Assembly: GCF_026914265.1 (NCBI RefSeq)
Contig: NC_069123.1
Coordinates: 47,810,949-47,874,948, forward strand
Origin: Mya arenaria
Taxonomy: Eukaryota; Mollusca; Bivalvia; Myida; Myidae
Direction of reading: 5' to 3'
DNA: 64,000 nucleotides
Shown here: positions 27,691 to 40,102 of the stretch, in pieces
Layout of the letters: every line of letters starts with the position of its first letter
Position numbering within the stretch: the first letter of the stretch is position 1
Notes under the pieces: model-generated
Database searches by the model: none
Seen by the model: the letters and a program-made list of their open reading frames with translations, nothing else
What the model was told of the DNA's origin: nothing
Translations under genes and position numbers: made by a program

Positions 27691-30411
27691 TATGGTTTCT
27701 TTAGTCAGGGCTTCGGTTAAATGGTGGGCTTGATGATAACGTTTCCATTGTATATAACGATAACCCGGGTTTCTAGTACGCACCCTATTGCTTAGTTACC
27801 ACGTTGGCATAGTTAATAAACACACATGGGTTGTATACCGGTGTATGACATTTGGTCACCGCCGTATCTAGTATGTCAGATTTTTATCTTTCACAAGATA
27901 ACATAATTTAAAAACACAACTCTTGAAATCTAACGAAACACAAACATGGTGCAAGTACAATACAATATTTTTTTTTGGAAAATGAAATTTAATCTTTAGA
28001 TATAATCATAAAGCTATATATGCCATATTTTAACGCTATCGATCGAGTTTCTATGGGTTTCCAGATACAGTTTTAATTAAATGTAACCATTGCCATACGG
28101 TTGCAGAAACGGTAAGCAAACATAATATTTTATGTGACAGGAACAATTCCCGCTCGTTGTTCATTATACAGCCTGTACGCATGCAGCTTGTCTGTTAACA
28201 ATAAGCATTCACATTAGCCAGATAGAATCAAGTATGATACTTGATCCAAATTTGCTTGCGGAATGTATAATGTTATGTTTGTCTAGAAGAAAATCGAACA
28301 AAACAGTATGCGTTGAACGAGATAACTGATAACTTATTATAAGATAACTTATTGATCAGTACTTCTAATTTAAATTTTATTGAACCTTTACAACTACTCA
28401 GATTTATCTCTTGTCAACTGTGGAATACCAACATTTACATGCACATTATTACAGCCGATTGCCGTCACACATATTCCTAACGTATTGTTCAATATTTTCA
28501 ATGACCCACTTGCATTTAGCGAGTATTGATGGCAGCGGTCGCATATTTGAAGAAATAAAGTATATATTTTCTAAGTAGCAAACTATATAAATATTATAAA
28601 TAAAATTTACATACGAGTATACTTCAGTAGTTAGCCAGCACAAACAATTTCCCTCATTCCGAAATGTATCCTTGTGCATTATTGAATGCCAGTAAAATTA
28701 ACGTTTCTAACAATACGAACCTATGAGTAACTGTTAATCCAGAGAATGTCTGTACGTGAGAACACACGTTTCTCCTGATGCAGCTTGGTTTCCAGCCAAC
28801 TCGCTCAGACGGTGGATACCCGACACGAATCAGGCTCACAAAAATATACTCGTCTATAACATCATCAAACTAATGTGTTAGACTGTTAAGCAATATTCTC
28901 CGTGCGTCTTGATCGACCAATATCACAACAATGTGGCAACAACAATAGTTCGCCGAGGGTTTTCTGTGGATTCCGGACGAGCCCTAGCGCTTTCAGGCAG
29001 TTACAGGCAGCGATATTGACTATGGCGTATCGATCGACCTCGCCACTGGTCGCACTTAGTTCGCTTCTTGCTAAATGACGTGGAAAAACACCAATGTACG
29101 TAAGCGACAAGGAAAATCCGGTTTCGCCAGAATACCTATGTTTATAATAAACTTTATTTTACGCGAAATTTGTTAGACTTTGTACCTTCAAAGGTCTTAT
29201 TCGTACGCTGACTATCACCTCGTAGGTTTGAAAAAAAACAACAACAGGTTATTGCGGGTATTCTAAAACATTTTCAGAAGACTAACACCATTACGTGCAG
29301 GCAATCTAAATGATGCAAACACAAACTTACTCTAACTGTACACTCACAGTACTGATTACAAACTTGTACTAATAAACCTTTTGATTTTCAAACAGTATCT
29401 CATACCACAGGACAGTAGCGATTCAGAAAGACAAACATAATACAAAAAGACCAATGTCTTGATTTATTGGTTTTAATTTTCATTTAGATGTTCACAGATA
29501 TCATCGACTGACATGCTTGTTTGTCACAGCCATATAGTACCTCTGTTATTGATGCAGGCCTATTGTTATGTTGGAAAATCACTTTACGGCTAGTTTCGCC
29601 GTAAACGCAAGATAGAAAAAAACGTGCAAAAGAAAGCAATTTTTCTATAAAACCTCAACTAAGCAAATATGATCTTGAAAAATGGGAAGTAATCATTTAA
29701 CAAAAACATATTAAACGTAATTTAAAGTGACACTCTTATTCAAAATCAATACATGCACACGTATAACAAACAAAAAATTTGAGTGATACACCTTTAAAAT
29801 CTTACTAAATAATGCATTTATGGAACATATTAATTTCTGATAACAAAATTATAACCGTGTATTTAATAGCTGGAAACTCAATAATATTAAATGAGTGGTG
29901 AGTGCTTAAATATTTACTGTCATCTAATATAGTCTCATTAGGTAGAAATACCGTGTTTTCTGCATCTGTTTTTCAAATTAAACTCGGTAATCTTCATAAG
30001 AACCATTGTTTTCGACATTTATTCATCCTTTTTGGTATATCAAAACAATTGTTTTAATTGTGGTAAATATCATTTGGGAGTAAGAGTATATCTTTAAGGT
30101 TATTTCAATATTTAGTACTAGACAAATATCACTGTATACAAGATAACGATATAGAAGTCTAACCAAAATTATATGAAACACAGATCGTCTAAGGTAAACG
30201 TATTTGAAATAAAACAGTAATATATAAAATTCATTGACATTTCATATTTCAAAATTGCAATAAACTTTGCAGGTACAGACATTGGTATCTTTGTAATATT
30301 TTAGAAAACATGCATCTCAAAATTTTGTTTTTTTCATACAAAACCGAGATATAGCATTTATTAAAGGATCAGGCCTAAAATCCCCGGGTGAGTAATATTC
30401 AGACTTAGTCA
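27691..30411. other. Intergenic DNA, no confident gene
   Basis: Segments near 28,690-28,850 and 28,890-29,110 are richer in G and C than their surroundings and have minus-strand ORFs of 61 and 74 codons, but no known motif. They could be exons of an unrecognised gene or relics. Near 29,727 AAAGTGACACTCTTATTC resembles the end of a repeat I associate with bivalve MITEs; no partner end was found. Confidence 0.35.
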
Positions 30412-30530
30412 TTAATCACGGTACCAGATCATTGCTGGAGATGGTTCCATACACAATCCATACCCCATAATCTTGGCCGCCTTCCAGCCTTTTGTTTTCT
30501 GGTAATAGGTCACCTTCTTCATATTGTAAC
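30412..30530 (-). CDS. Possible 3'-terminal coding exon, unknown gene
   Basis: On the minus strand a good acceptor (CTATTTTAG, ending at 30,531) is followed by about 39 codons with unbiased composition and a stop. One frame ends in EPSPAMIWYRD (stop at 30,412) and contains KKVTYYQKTKGWKAAKIM. A second frame (stop at 30,416) reads EEGDLLPENKRLEGGQDYG. It is denser in G and C than its surroundings. Upstream exons were not found, and I do not recognise the protein. It may be a real last exon or a chance open stretch. Confidence 0.25.
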
Positions 30531-31361
30531 CTAAAATAGATTTCAGTAATTACCAGCTTTGATTTGTGGTGGCTTTACATCTGTTTCAATAATTCGGTTC
30601 GCCTCGAAAATATAACAGACAAGGAGATGGAAAAGTGCTTGTCTGCGAAACATGATGGATTGAATATCATATACCTATCTAACAGATAAGACAATAAAAC
30701 AGAAAATGCGTCAATGATCTTACATAAAATCTGGCTTTTCGTTAAGTCGAGATAACTGACACTGCAAGAGAACATTTTGCTCAGTGTACTCTTGGGAAGT
30801 ATTTCTGGAATGGTTTTGTTCCAAATAATACTATCATTGCCATGTCACCATACACATTGAAATTGTCTATGAATGCTTTGAGAACCGTTTATATTTGTTT
30901 TAACTACCATCAAACTGACATGCTAAACAATCCTTGTGTAAAAGTACACCCGATGTTCGTCAATTGAAAGCAGAATGTAAATTGTTTAATATAGCAAAGT
31001 GTTTATTGTCGGTGTGTATATCAACGTGTTCGGGTTTACGTCAATCTGTCGACTAACATGATGGGCTGGTAGTTGTATGTTGGAGCTTCAAATTTTGTTT
31101 TAATCATTGTACGACTGTGTACAATACGTTGTTTGTTTATTCTCCGAGTTCATGTTTTGATACAATCCTCAAGATTCCGTGCCAAAAACAAACCAATGTT
31201 TTTCTCTTTTGTTATTTTATATTTCGTTTTATATAAACCTACCGAACCACTTCTCTTGAATTTCAGGATAAGTTTTCATAATGGTTTAAGACTGTTTCTG
31301 GTTGGTTCGTGGAAGAAAGATGTCACTAAATAGGTTGTTCACAAATGATTAGAGCTAAGAC
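30531..31361. other. Intergenic DNA, no gene seen
   Basis: Short ORFs at 30,575-30,775 (minus) and 31,073-31,333 (plus) lack any recognisable domain. Confidence 0.35.
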
Positions 31362-31985
31362 AAGTCATGTCACGAGCATGCACGTAGATACTCGTATATA
31401 AATAACACGCTGTCTTACGTCATCCTTGCACATTTTCTAGAGATTAAGAAATGAATTACGTCACGAGCATTTAAGGAGTGACTTGTATATAAATAACGCG
31501 CTGTCTTATGACCACCTTGAACAGCTTATAGAGTTTTAGAAAGGAATGACGTCACGAGCATGTAAGGAGTAACTCGTATAGAAATAACGTTTTGTCTTAT
31601 GCCATTCTTGCAGTTTCTAGAGTTTAGGAATTGAATGACGTCACGAGCATGCACTGAGTTACTCGTATAGAAATAACGCTCATTCTTATGTCATTCTTGC
31701 ACAATGTCTAGAGTATAAGAAAGTAATGACATCACGAGCATGCAAGGAGTAACTCGTATATAAATAACGCGCTGTCTTACGTACGTCATCATTGCACACT
31801 ATTTAGAGTATACGAAATGAGTGACGTAACGAGCATGTAGGAGTAACTCGTATAGAAATAACGCGCTGTCTTACGTCATCCTTGCATGTAGTTTCTAGAG
31901 TGCAGGGAAGGAATGTAGTCACGAGTCTGCGAGAAGAAACTTCTACATAAATCACTCGCTATCTACGAGTCACGCGCCTTTTCCA
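31362..31985. repeat. Six to seven 91-bp repeats with CRE-like and TATA-like motifs
   Basis: CACGAGCATG recurs with a 91-base period (31,371; 31,462; 31,553). Each unit has, in order: TGACGTCACGAGC or a one-base variant, GGAGTAACTCGTATA(T/G)AAATAACGCG, CTTACGTCATCCTTGCA and TCTAGAGT. TGACGTCA is the full CREB/ATF site and TATATAAATA resembles a TATA box about 25 bases further on. The last unit is degenerate. Whether any unit drives transcription cannot be told from sequence. Confidence 0.9.
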
Positions 31986-32475
31986 CTAAAATGTTCCAAT
32001 ACTCTAGCACGATAGTCAGTGGAACGTGACACGTAAATAAATGGTAGAACAATTTGCAATTCCTGTGCTCAAAATAATGTGCTGAGACATCCAGAACTAT
32101 TCATGTCGCAAAACGTGCCTTATGATTGCTTCAAATGCTACAAAATACTTCCTTGACCTACAAATGGTCCAGGACATCTTTTGAAATAGTTAAACACATG
32201 AACATGATGTATGTCAAGAAGTTTTCAGCTAGTCTTTATTTTAAAAAAACAAATTAACAGTTTTTGTCGGACTTTCATCTGAATTAATCGAAAGCCTTAT
32301 GTTTATAATGGCTTTGAATTTCAGACTAGAAGCCATATTTGCAATATACTGTCTCATGTGCAAACGATAAAGTAGAGAGAAGATGGCATTTGTAGCAAAT
32401 GAAACGTAGTCGTGTTGTACAAACTTTTCTTCAAGGAAGCTCACACTGGTCCACTAAGCCTTATCCGACTGTAAA
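31986..32475. other. Intergenic DNA, no gene seen
   Basis: Between two tandem arrays. Contains a 67-codon minus-strand ORF without recognisable features. Confidence 0.35.
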
Positions 32476-33992
32476 TGAAGTATCAAAGAATGCAGTTCTG
32501 TGTCTCTAGTTGAGTAAATGAAGAATTAATGCATGCAGTTCTGTGTCCCTCGTTGAGTTAATGAAGAACAAAAAATACAGTTCTGTGTCTCTCCTTGAGT
32601 AAATGATGTATGAATGAACGCCGTTCTGTGTCTCTCGTTGAGTAAATGATGAATGAATGAACGCCGTTCTGTGTCTCTCGTTGAGTAAATGATGAATGAA
32701 TGAACGCCGTTCTGTGTCTCTCGTTGAGTAAATGATGAGTGAATGAACGCCGTTCTGTGTCTCTCGTTTAGTAAATGATGTATGAATGAACGCAGTTCTG
32801 TGTCTCTCGTTGAGTAAATGATGTATGAATGAATACAGTTTTGTTTCTCTCGCTGAGTAAATGATGTATGAATGAACGCCGTTCTGTGTCTCTCGTTGAG
32901 TAAATGATGAATGAATGAACGCCGTTCTGTGTCTCTCGTTGAGTAAATGATGAATGAATGAACGCCGTTCTGTGTCTCTCGTTGAGTAAATGATGTATTG
33001 CATGAACGCCGTTCTGTGTCTCTCGTTGAGTAAATGATGAATGAATGAACGCCGTTCTGTGTCTCTCGTTGAGTAAATGATGTATGAATGAACGCCGTTC
33101 TGTGTTTCTCGTTGAGTAAATGATGTATTGCATGGACGCCGTTCTGTGTCTCTCCTTGAGTAAATGAAGTATGAATGAACACCGTTCTGTGTATCTCGTT
33201 GAGTAAGTGATGTATGTATGAACGTCGCTCCGTGTCTCTCGTTGAGTAAATGATGTATGAATAAAAGCCGTTCTGTGTCTCTCCTTGAGTAAATGATGTA
33301 TGAATGAACGCCGTTCTGTGTCTCTCCTTGAGTAAATGATGTATGAATGAACGCCGTTCTGTGTCTCTCGTTGAGTAAATGATGTATGAATTAACGCCGT
33401 TCTGTGTCTCTCCTTGAGTAAATGATGTATGAATGAACGCCGTTCTGTGTCTCTCGTTGAGTAAATGATGAATGAATTAACGCCGTTCTGTGTCTCTCGT
33501 TGAGTAAATGATGAATGAATGAACGCCGTTCTGTGTCTCTCGTTGAGTAAATGATGTATGAATGAACGCCGTTCTGTGTCTCTCCTTGAGTAAATGATGT
33601 ATGAATGAACGCCGTTCTGTGTCTCTCGTTGAGTAAATGATGAATGAATGAACGCCGTTCTGTGTCTCTCGTTGAGTAAATGATGTATGAATGAACGCCG
33701 TTCTGTGTCTCTCCTTGAGTAAATGATGTATGAATGAACGCCGTTCTGTGTCTCTCGTTGAGTAAATGATGAATGAATTAACGCCGTTCTGTGTCTCTCG
33801 TTGAGTAAATGATGTATGAATGAACGCCGTTCTGTGTCTCTCGTTGAGTAAATGAATGAATTAACGCCGTTCTGTGTCTCTCGTTGAGTAAATGATGAAT
33901 GAATGAACGCCGTTCTGTGTCTCTCCTTGAGTAAATGATGTATGAATGAACGCCGTTCTGTGTCTCTCGTAGAGTAAATGGTGTATGAATAA
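32476..33992. repeat. Minisatellite, about 35 copies of a 43-bp unit
   Basis: The unit is AACGCCGTTCTGTGTCTCTC, (G/C)TTGAGTAAATGATG, (T/A)ATGAATG. The minus strand of this unit has no stop in any frame, and 43 is one more than a multiple of three. A long run is therefore open in all three frames (ORFs of 429, 218 and 165 codons). I regard these as by-products: a 3-base shorter unit (near 33,855) and many point changes occur without respect to frame. Confidence 0.95.
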
Positions 33993-36629
33993 TTACAACT
34001 TTGAGCAGGTGCGAGGAAATGCTTAAATCCTATTGGATAAGACAACCCATGTGACATTCATTCATTTCTCCATGAAGCATTCGTGTATGCAAATCAGCTT
34101 ATTAATATCCATAACCGGGCTACTTTCTATTTACAACCTATGACGTCACGTCACAGTAGGAAGTTGTTTACATGTGTATTTTCCTTCTTAAAAATATTTG
34201 GGTTAAAATAAAGAAACAATTGAACAATAAACATTTTAACAATATAGATCATGTATTATTCTTTATTATAAATGACAATAAATTGATTGCGGAGAACTGG
34301 AGGCTGAAAGTTTCTCGCAGGCAGCGCAGAGTAAACATGGCGAATGATCTGTCAGATTTCGACTTGTTTTTAAAAATATCTATTTGGTAGTTTTAAGTTG
34401 TTTGTGCCGGAATTGAATGAGGAAACTGCTGCTGCTGCTGTGATTTCTCCAGAAACTGAAGAACTGATGAACAGGAATAATCTATATTCTTATTTCTTTT
34501 AAATAAAGCTTAATCAAATATTTAAGTTTTCAAGACTTATAATTAAAATTGAACAATAATAATCATCCAAAGCACTTAAAGTGATCATAAATTACTACGC
34601 TAACTGACGTCAGTAAACAACGTCGCACATGCCTTTTGGTAAATTGTACAAAAAAGCGTTTTCTACGTCAGTTTTTCAAAATTGATCAATTTAGGTATTT
34701 CAGAAAAAATATCAATCATGTTCTCCGGTCCATATTGTCTCAGCATATATTCGATGCCTTATACGACCCATGTACATGTATCTTATGGGCCTTACAACGT
34801 AACAGCATCGGTCATTGCACCACTGTCATAATGGCTTCCAACGATGTATGATAAAAGGCGAAACGTGAATAGTCTTCGTCAGTCTCGCATTTTTATGTCG
34901 TCTCCAATTTTCATAACTTGTTTTAAGCGTTTCTTTTTGTGTGCAGTTAAAATAATTTGCGTATACATATGTGATATTTGTGGTTGTCATGCATTTGCGC
35001 GCAGTGATTCCGATTATGTTAATAGTCAAATCGTTCCTTAAATAGTACTGAGGAGAATGCATCATTAGTTCTTTAATGCAGCGTGAAAACTTTTTTGTAT
35101 GGTGCCATTTGAAGCGAGAAATAATTAATTTGTATTTTAGGTATTGTCACAAGACAAGGTTTCTAGGATGCTACAGACGACGGTATTAAACAAGGGAAGT
35201 TATTGTGTGAATACAATAAAAAAGGACTTCCGCACGTTTACTTGTTTTTTCTTTGCCCGTGGGCAAGATAGGAATTTCCAGCATGGCTACTTTTTGGATC
35301 TACTTATCTGAGTTGGGAGAAAACTTTATCAAACTACTGTTGTTCTTCTCACGAATGAACAATTGAAAAAGGCAGACAGAATATAGATAGAGCATAATAT
35401 CGAGGACGAATTTCATTTTACTTGATTTGCCATAAATACACCAAACTTTTAAGTTGTGTACTTGGAAAACATTGTATTAATGCAATTATTTTTATGATGT
35501 ATTCTATGAGCTGTTGTCAAGCTCAGCTGAGCAATATAACATTGATATATCTAAATATTTACCAAATGCATTTGCATTGAAAAGCTAGTTTCTGAAATGT
35601 TTTAGAACCCTTGTTGGTTAGTTGTTTTCTCAAAATTCTGCTTCCTGTGATATTTTGACATTTTAATTCTAAGATATAAAACTTTTGAATGTAAGTTTAT
35701 TGTTTAAACTGTTAAACGTACACTATCGCTATTGAATTTGTTTTGACATTTGCGTTTTGGGCAGTAGGCCTATCACTGCAACGAACATATGTAATGTTTC
35801 TGTAATATTATTGCTCTTGACGATGTTCGTTTAAGGAAGCAGCCTACAACAGATGAACTGTTGATGCTGTCGAAGTTAATGCACTTCTTTAAATGATCTT
35901 TCAAAATACGTACAAAGCATTTCGTGCAGAACATCACTGTGGTATGTATCGTTCAGTTGGCTAATATTCTAACCGAACAAGACAAATAGGAATATGTTTT
36001 ATATGTCCAAAAAGATAATCGAGAATTTAGCAATGTTTGTGACTATTTGAAGACTTTTCAGGTTACAATTAAATCTGTTTCATTGTCGATAAGACAGCAG
36101 GTGACATGACCAAAAAAGGAATGAAAACATTGGCAAAAAATACCGAACTTTGAACTGAAAGCAAGACGGATAGAAAAACATCCCGCCTTACGTCTGATAA
36201 CGGAGTCTAAAAACTTCTTTTAGATAAATCAAATTATGTCTTAATCAAACAAATAGTTGAAAAGGCAAAGGTAGATACGAAGGACACCATTAATTCAGTG
36301 AAAAAAGCTTTGAGTCAACAAGGTGCGATATGCTGACACCGCGGCGAGTAACTAGGAGTAGACGGCTGTTGTCCACATCCACTGGTGGAGCTTGCGCTTT
36401 TGGCAATCGTCAGAATTGGGTGAAATACGAGTCAAGTTATTTCAAGAAATAAGTAGAATATAGTGAACATATAATCTGCCGCTGCAACATATTAAATACT
36501 ATGACAAGTTTGATCCAGGGATGCTATAAAAGTAGGATTGTGCCTGTAGGTGATTACGTTAGGACATTTGGCAAATGTGTACCCTTTCCAGGATTCTGAA
36601 TTCATGAGTATCTCAACGTTTGGATATGC
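33993..36629. other. Intergenic DNA with a possible gene relic
   Basis: At 34,336 an ATG opens MANDLSDFDLFLK and soon stops. In another frame, 34,395-34,500 reads FKLFVPELNEETAAAAVIS and continues PETEELMNR, the alanines coming from a CTG/GCT run at 34,428-34,440. Together they may be a frameshifted first exon of an unknown gene. TGACGTCA-type words lie on both sides (34,141; 34,607). The rest shows no feature. Confidence 0.3.
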
Positions 36630-37000
36630 TATTGATGCCATAATTCGTAGACAGATGTTGCAAGGCTATTTCTTTATCATACAAAGAATATATTTATACA
36701 GGGAAATTGTTTCATAATAAACGATGAATAACCATTAACTTATTATCTACATGGTCATAGACGTAGATATTAGACCTATTTTCAGGATAGTTTCTTTAAA
36801 ATGTCTCATGAAATATTTGCATTGTAGTCTATTACAATATTAATGAGTACAGAGAATGATGTCGCACGATTGTATGATCTTGTTAATAAGTTCTGATACA
36901 AAGAATTAAGCCTTCTGATTATGCTCAAATAAAGTATAAAGTGTGTGATTAAAATCGTCCAACTATAAATTTATAAATAACTTACTGTGCAGGAGTGATA
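36630..37000. repeat. Diverged third copy of a segmental-duplication block
   Basis: From GACAGATGTTGCAAGGCT through TCATACAAAGAAT, CCATTAACTTATT, ATAGACGTAGATAT and GTTCTGATACAAAGAA it matches 42,583-42,830 and 52,838-53,095 in the same order, but with more differences. It implies an older duplication upstream of copy A. Confidence 0.85.
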
Positions 37001-37159
37001 TAATCTCATGCAATATTTTTCATATATAACTAGTGTAATAACTATGCAGATTAGACACCCGCATCAAAGAAAACATGTTTTCATACGCGTTGTTAAAAAA
37101 CGTTAACAAACATTAGAAACGATGTTTCAAAAGAAATCCTGTCGGTGTCAATTAACTCA

Positions 37160-37650
37160 GCACACAGTGTATATTTACCACGTGATAAATTACGTCACAA
37201 AGGCTACTTTGGAAGGCAATATTTTGCTTAGAATGATGACTTAAAACAAAGATAATTTTTCTTTTTCTACACCATTATAAATGAAACAAAGTGCAATTTA
37301 TGCCGCGTTAAGGGCCTGCCTTCGTTTTATTACCGATGTTTGGTTAGGTGATTAGTTTCCTCAAACACTTCGACAAACCTCTTTCCAAAAAATGTTTTGA
37401 CAGTGCTACATCAGGCGGCGGTTTTGTGAAAGGTCTGTAGAAGTGTTTGAAGAAACTAATTTCTCAATCAATAGTATAAGACCTAAGGTAGGGCTTTGTA
37501 ATCGGCGTAGACGGTACCATGTTTCGTTTAATATGATGAATAAATAGTAAATTTATATTTGTTTAAAGTCTTCATTTGAAGCAAAATATTGTTCTCCGAC
37601 GCAGCATTTATGACGTAATTTATCACGTGGTATACATACACTGGACCATG
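37160..37650. mobile_element. 490-bp foldback element
   Basis: Outer arms 37,163-37,256 and 37,560-37,648 are reverse complements at roughly three-quarters identity, sharing CCACGTGATAAATTACGTCA and CAATATTTTGCTT. Inner arms near 37,350 (TTAGTTTCCTCAAACACTTC) and 37,460 also pair. All arms share one centre near 37,405, so this is one long, eroded palindrome. Non-coding; the 110-codon minus ORF at 37,528-37,860 runs into it. Confidence 0.8.
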
Positions 37651-38160
37651 AAAAGATTGATGAAAACGGCTGGTCGTAATCAAAACAAACGACTTCGTTA
37701 TCACATAGATATAAAAATACCTCGTCCAGAAATAGAATGACAGAAATGCTCCTGCGAACAAGATTATGCAAATACCGGGACCCAAGAATATGCCTCTATA
37801 AAAAAGTATAGCCACATACATCCATTTCAACACAGCGAAATATCTACCGTCTACTTCCATGCTAAATGCTCAAACTATGCAGTTCGCAAGCAATGCTCAA
37901 TTTCACGTAGTCATTTATTCCTCGTCAAATCTTATTTTCTTCTGGTGGATATTACAAAAAAATGTTGGTGCTCCAAATCACGGAGGTAATATCCATGTGA
38001 TATCCATTAATATAACAGAACTCCATGCTGTAATCCAACAGCTATAGAGCGAATTCGCACTATTGAAAGCGACTGTCACAATACGGAAATATATTGTACG
38101 GTCACGTGGTTCAAAAGAGCGTCTACGAATGGACGTATAAATTAGGTATAGAATAAAATA
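37651..38160 (-). other. Hydrophobic minus-strand ORF, uncertain
   Basis: The first 70 codons of an ORF starting at 37,860 encode one or two very hydrophobic stretches (FLGPGICIILFAGAFLSFYF) that could span a membrane, then it reads into the foldback. No family was recognised. AT-rich DNA easily yields such hydrophobic frames. The remainder up to 38,160 shows nothing. Confidence 0.2.
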
Positions 38161-38321
38161 GGGTATTAGTACTGCGTTTTGATCCGGGAGGTTGAATTCG
38201 ACTCTAGTGGATTTTTGCAGATTCGGATTTCACGAGGCGCAAGCCAAGTGAAATCAAAATCTGCAAAAATACACGAGAGTGGAATACGACATTCCGGATC
38301 AAAACGCAGTACTAATAACCC
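38161..38321. mobile_element. Foldback element with 27-bp outer arms
   Basis: Outer arms GGGTATTAGTACTGCGTTTT... (38,161-38,187) and 38,294-38,321 are reverse complements with one extra base. The interior continues as an imperfect stem (ATTTTTGCAGATT with its complement near 38,265) to the loop GAGGCGCAAGCC at 38,234-38,245. Confidence 0.9.
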
Positions 38322-39677
38322 TTTCATTATATACATTGCTGGTTAGATCACTTCATCATGTTTTCATAATAAATGTCATTTTAACGACGTACTATTTTGT
38401 TTTATGACGTCATTTTAACATTGCGCAACGGTACTTGTTATGACGTGACGTCAAAAGAGTGGAATGCCCTTAACCTGCTTCACTGGAATTTTAAATAAAA
38501 TCTAGTTCAATATTTGAACTATATATAAGTAAAGCTTTAAGTTGAAGTTATTATTTTACCACAGCTTGGACGATAATTTTATAAGATATTAGGTACCAGT
38601 TTTTCCTACATACTAGCCCTTTAATTAAGATTTCAATATCTGATTTCAGCTATTAACCAAGAGGGCCAATCACATGTCAAGATTAATGGACTCTTCAAAT
38701 GAATACGTGATTCAATACAGATACATTTTTACCTTTTATGTATGTTTAATCAGAGTATTTTGCGTGTCGAAAGGTAGTTAATCGTGAATACGACCTTGGT
38801 TATAATGAAGGGACAAGCAGAGCAGCTGAAAACTTAACATATCACAATGACTAAATAAATAATAACTGTGCAAGATTCCTAGGAACGTCATTTAAAAAAA
38901 TAGACAGGTAGGTAAGACTTATGATGAAATAACTATCCTTAACACACTTTGCACGTGGCATACAACACGTACTCCAAGCTCCAAGTCGTTCATACATCTT
39001 CGATGAACATGTTCATTTTTCATGAAGGACCTTGAATCTGTAGTTACTACGGCGCAAAGGTTGCAATTTCAGTTTAACAAAATTTTCAAATAACCTTTGG
39101 TGTTGTTTTTTTAAAACTTCAAGATTCAAGAGATCTTCAAACCGATGCCATGAGCTACTTGTTTGTAAATATCGCAGTGGATAAACCAAACGGACCAGGC
39201 TACTTTCTCTTAAAAATAAATAAATAATGTTGTCAAAATTATCTATGGAGCAGAAAGATGTATGGCTGTTCATACTCCATATGCTACAACGTATTATGCA
39301 AGCAATCGTATCCATGATAACGAGAAGAGTCAAATCGATATCTGACATCACCATTCTATTTTTAACAGACATAATTATATTTGCAATGCAGATACCGACT
39401 GATTATTCGCCAACATTTGAGGAAAACGATATGTTGTTGTCCCAGAAAAAGTCGGAGCGTAAGTACGCAGTTATTATTCGAGGTTAACCCCATTTCCTTC
39501 CACTTCATTTAATATATATCGTCTCAAGGATTGGCGTGAGAAATTCTGGCAAAACAGAAACTTTATTATAAGTCCAGAAATGAAGCCTGCCATAGCCACT
39601 AATACTTAGCTAATCCCTTCAGTATCAAATTAACTTGCCGGTCAAACATTTAAATTACCGCAATGCCATTTTGCCAC

Positions 39678-40102
39678 TGTAACGTGCGCCGTCAAACAAG
39701 CACCAGATAGCCGAGCTTTCTGGCGTAATGAAACAAACACCAACAGATCCCTTCAGGGAAAAGCATACTCGACCCTGAAAGGGGTCCACTGGTCTTTATA
39801 TACACTAACTTCTCTATTCTCACATAGCACAGGCTTTGCTAATTTGCATATTACCAACCAAGTTTACATCCGGTATGAACGTACTTCCGTTTTATACGGA
39901 ATATTATTATGAACGCACCTCCGCCGCTGTAGACCTCTGCCGCCTACAGGGGACCGTTACACTTCAACCATCAGGAAAGCAGAGCTTTAAAGATTGATTA
40001 AGTTCGAACTTACTATGCCTCACAGTACAGCTGAGCATTCTAGCAAGTGCATAGAAGTGGAGACTATGAACGCACATCCGCCGCATACAGCGGACCGTTA
40101 CA
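39678..40102. mobile_element. LTR-like insertion with 4-bp target duplication
   Basis: The 425-base segment begins TGTAACG and ends CGTTACA and is flanked on both sides by CCAC. The paralogous site in copy B (TTTTGCCACCAAAG, near 48,565-48,578) has a single CCAC and no insert, so the boundaries are exact. TG...CA ends, a short duplication and a TATATA at about 39,797 suit a solo LTR. Inside, GAACGCACCTCCGCCGC..GGACCGTTACAC (39,911-39,962) recurs near the right end (40,069-40,103), so part of the LTR end is duplicated. No retroelement protein was seen. Confidence 0.75.

Noticed and set aside
32506..34057. ORF of 429 codons with repeating TQRETQNGVHS-type peptide
   Set aside because: Same cause, a 43-bp unit without minus-strand stops.
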